64,000 nt of DNA from Bradyrhizobium japonicum USDA 6 (GTDB lineage: Bacteria; Pseudomonadota; Alphaproteobacteria; Rhizobiales; Xanthobacteraceae): contig NC_017249.1 in assembly GCF_000284375.1 (NCBI RefSeq), positions 434,001-498,000 of the forward strand, written 5' to 3'. This document shows, piece by piece, positions 62,328 through 64,000 of this stretch (the stretch's first letter is position 1; every line of letters begins with the position of its first letter). A program made the translations under genes and the position numbers. A model generated the notes under the pieces. It saw only the letters and a list, made by a program, of their open reading frames with translations. It was not told the origin of the DNA and did not search any database.

Positions 62328-62957
62328 TCAGCGGCCAATGATCATCGCGCGCAGGCTCTTCGGCACCAGCAGCGCAAGCAAGACGTGAATGACGAGGAAG
62401 GCGCAGATCGCGGCCATGCAGAAGAAATGGACGTAGCGCGCGGTCGGATAATCGCCGAACAGCATCACGAGATAATAGAGCTGCACCGGCTTCCACATCG
62501 ACAGGCCCGACAGCACGATCAGCACGCCGACCACGATGATGCCGGCATAGAGCAGGCGCTGCACGTAATTGTAGACGGTGAGATCGTCATGGCCGAGCTT
62601 GAAGGTCAGGGCAGCCCTGACATCGTGGAGCACGCCGGATGGCGTGATCGGCAGCAGCTTCTTGCGGAAGCGGCCGGTGGCGAAGCCGGTGACGAGATAG
62701 GCGAGGCCGTTGACCATCAGCAGCCACATCGCCGCAAAGTGCCAGAGCAGGCCGCCGCCGAGCCAGCCGCCAAGCGTATATTCGCGCGGAAAGCTGAAAC
62801 CGAACAGCGGCGAGGCGTTGTAGATCTGCCAGCCCGACAGGATCATCAGGATCATGGCGACCGCGTTGGTCCAGTGCATGACGCGAACCCAGGCCGGCTG
62901 GATCACTTTGGCGGGGGTGGCGCTGACCTGCTCGTCGCTGACTGTGAGGCTCGACAT
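62328..62957 (-). CDS. cytochrome b561-type membrane protein
   Basis: A 209-residue membrane protein with four to five hydrophobic segments. Haem-ligand His candidates are in WVRVMHWTNAVAMI, LLWHFAAMWLLMVNG and VHFFCMAAICAFLVIHVLLAL. It starts a two-gene unit with the molybdoenzyme, 14 bases apart, and is the probable electron donor. The ATG at 62957 begins MSSLTVSDEQ. Confidence 0.9.
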   Translation of the reverse strand: MSSLTVSDEQVSATPAKVIQPAWVRVMHWTNAVAMILMILSGWQIYNASPLFGFSFPREYTLGGWLGGGLLWHFAAMWLLMVNGLAYLVTGFATGRFRKKLLPITPSGVLHDVRAALTFKLGHDDLTVYNYVQRLLYAGIIVVGVLIVLSGLSMWKPVQLYYLVMLFGDYPTARYVHFFCMAAICAFLVIHVLLALLVPKSLRAMIIGR

Positions 62958-63140
62958 GATGGTTCCGTCCTGAAGGTCGTCTGACACCGAATATACGCTG
63001 ATACGGCCGCTTTCGTTACGCCCCGCCGGCCATCGAATCGATGCCTATGGGCTATCGTGGTCACAATAAAGCGAGCCGGGTGCCCCCGGCTCGCCGTTTC
63101 GTCGCATCCTGCTTGCGGGATGAAACAGGGACGCGCGGTG

Positions 63141-63695
63141 TTACGTCGCCGGCATCAGCACGGTGTCGACCACATGGATGACGCCGTTCGACTGGTTGAC
63201 GTTGGAGATCGTCACCATCGAGGTGCCGCCCTTGGCATCGACGATCCAGACCTTGCCGTCCTGCTTCTTCACGGTCAGTTCCTCGCCTTCGGCGGTCTTC
63301 ATCTTCTTGCCGTCGGTGAGGTCGGAGGCCTCGAGCTTCCCGGGCACGACATGGTAGGTGAGGATCTTGGTCAAGGTCGCCTTATTCTCGGGCTTGACCA
63401 GGTTGTCGACGGTGCCGGCCGGCAGCTTGCCGAAGGCGGCGTTGGTGGGCGCGAACACCGTGAACGGGCCCTTGCTTTCCAGCGTCGGCACCAGGCCGGC
63501 CGCCTTCACCGCCGCGACCAGCGTGGTGTGATCCTTCGAGTTGACGGCGTTCTGGACGATGTTCTTGGACGGGAACATCGCGGCGCCGCCGACCATGACG
63601 GTCTTCTCCTCGGCGCGGACAGGCGCGACGACGGTCGCGGTGATGGCCAGGGCGCTGAAGGCGGCGGCAGCGAGATAGGCAATACGCTTCGACAT
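63141..63695 (-). CDS. fasciclin domain-containing exported protein
   Basis: A 184-residue protein with a signal peptide (AYLAAAAFSALAITATVVAPVRAEE) and a fasciclin/BIgH3 domain: SKDHTTLVAAVKAAGLVPTL, GPFTVFAPTNAAFGKLPAGT, and LTYHVVPGKLEASDLTDG. Such proteins are secreted adhesion-type or stress proteins. It is next to the cytochrome b-molybdoenzyme pair on the same strand. Confidence 0.93.
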   Translation of the reverse strand: MSKRIAYLAAAAFSALAITATVVAPVRAEEKTVMVGGAAMFPSKNIVQNAVNSKDHTTLVAAVKAAGLVPTLESKGPFTVFAPTNAAFGKLPAGTVDNLVKPENKATLTKILTYHVVPGKLEASDLTDGKKMKTAEGEELTVKKQDGKVWIVDAKGGTSMVTISNVNQSNGVIHVVDTVLMPAT

Positions 63696-64000
63696 GGAGA
63701 GTCTCCCGATTGAATTGTGACCGGCAATGGCCGGCGTTTGCGTTGGGGCAACAACGGCGCCTGCGACCTTTTGGCGTGAAGCAGCAGTGCCGTCGTTGGA
63801 CCGAACTACGGGAGGGTTCGGGATGGGGTTTCGGGAAATAATTTATCGTGATGCGTGAAACTAAGCGGGGGGACGTTCGTGTGATGCGCGGCCATCGCGC
63901 AAAAACTGCGGCGCAGTAGGTGTCGTAGGGTGGGCAAAGGCGCGTAGCGCCGTGCCCACCATCTCTCCGCGATTGAGGACGGGTGGTGGGCACGCTCCGC
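63696..64000. other. 305-base stretch at the window end
   Basis: Upstream region of the fasciclin gene (its promoter is presumably here) and a GTAGGGTGGGCAAAG repeat at 63925. No other gene seen. Confidence 0.7.
63925..64000. repeat. GTAGGGTGGGCAAAG repeat, copy 5 (cut by window end)
   Basis: GTAGGGTGGGCAAAGGCGCG...GTGCCCACC and the start of GGTGGGCACGC are visible; the right end lies beyond the window. Confidence 0.9.

Overview
The window is high-GC chromosomal DNA from an alphaproteobacterium, most probably Bradyrhizobium or a close relative in the Nitrobacteraceae. This rests on the cycVWZXY-type cytochrome c maturation genes next to acnA, the gene order mdh-sucC-sucD-sucA-sucB-lpdA, Bradyrhizobium-type small secreted proteins, DUF2794, DUF2336 and DUF6455 proteins, and many palindromic intergenic repeats. 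I found no phage, insertion sequence, CRISPR array, rRNA or tRNA. It is mostly housekeeping sequence, and I do not see a clear new multi-gene system.

Layout. 1-3.9 kb: the end of a NoeA-like methyltransferase gene, a membrane phosphatase/sulfatase-fold protein, a DUF4337 protein and a small membrane protein. 3.9-14.5 kb: one long minus-strand TCA cycle block (mdh, sucC, a DUF1579 gene, sucD, sucA, sucB, a short-chain dehydrogenase, lpdA) that encodes malate dehydrogenase, succinyl-CoA synthetase and the 2-oxoglutarate dehydrogenase complex. 14.7-17.6 kb: zapE, thpR and a TesA-like esterase. 17.6-22.8 kb: YbbA/YbbP-like ABC transporter, a Bax-inhibitor-1 protein and an acetyltransferase. 22.9-31 kb: DUF2794, DUF1223, aconitase, then divergent ccmA-ccmB-ccmC-ccmD-ccmG for cytochrome c maturation.

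31.2-40.2 kb: septation protein A and ftsY, an RluA-type pseudouridine synthase, a DUF2336 protein, mtaB-dapF, an exported GyrI-like protein paired with a SIMPL protein, and a metallo-hydrolase. 40.6-44.6 kb: ffh-rpsP-rimM-trmD-rplS, a translation/SRP block in which trmD overlaps rplS. 44.9-51 kb: leuC and leuD, separated by about 4.1 kb of small secreted proteins, a minimal metalloprotease, and a divergent HTH regulator/flavin-oxidase-fold pair. 51-58.1 kb: glycosyltransferase-like protein, DUF6455 protein plus a relic, Crp/Fnr regulator, CoA-ester lyase, beta-carbonic anhydrase, asd and two unknown proteins. 58.2-64 kb: hexapeptide acyltransferase, leuB, an MFS transporter, a molybdopterin oxidoreductase with its cytochrome b partner, and a fasciclin-domain protein.

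Intergenic spaces are rich in inverted repeats of several families. Some touch genes: one supplies the end of rimM, one supplies the stop codon of the MFS gene, one sits between ccmA and ccmB, and a pair of long hairpins lies between ftsY and the pseudouridine synthase. The best leads are these repeat/gene junctions, the extended TrmD tail overlapping rplS, the exported GyrI-SIMPL pair behind a degenerate tandem repeat, and a possible small RNA near 23.6 kb. All functions are inferred by reading motifs and family resemblance; no database search was run.
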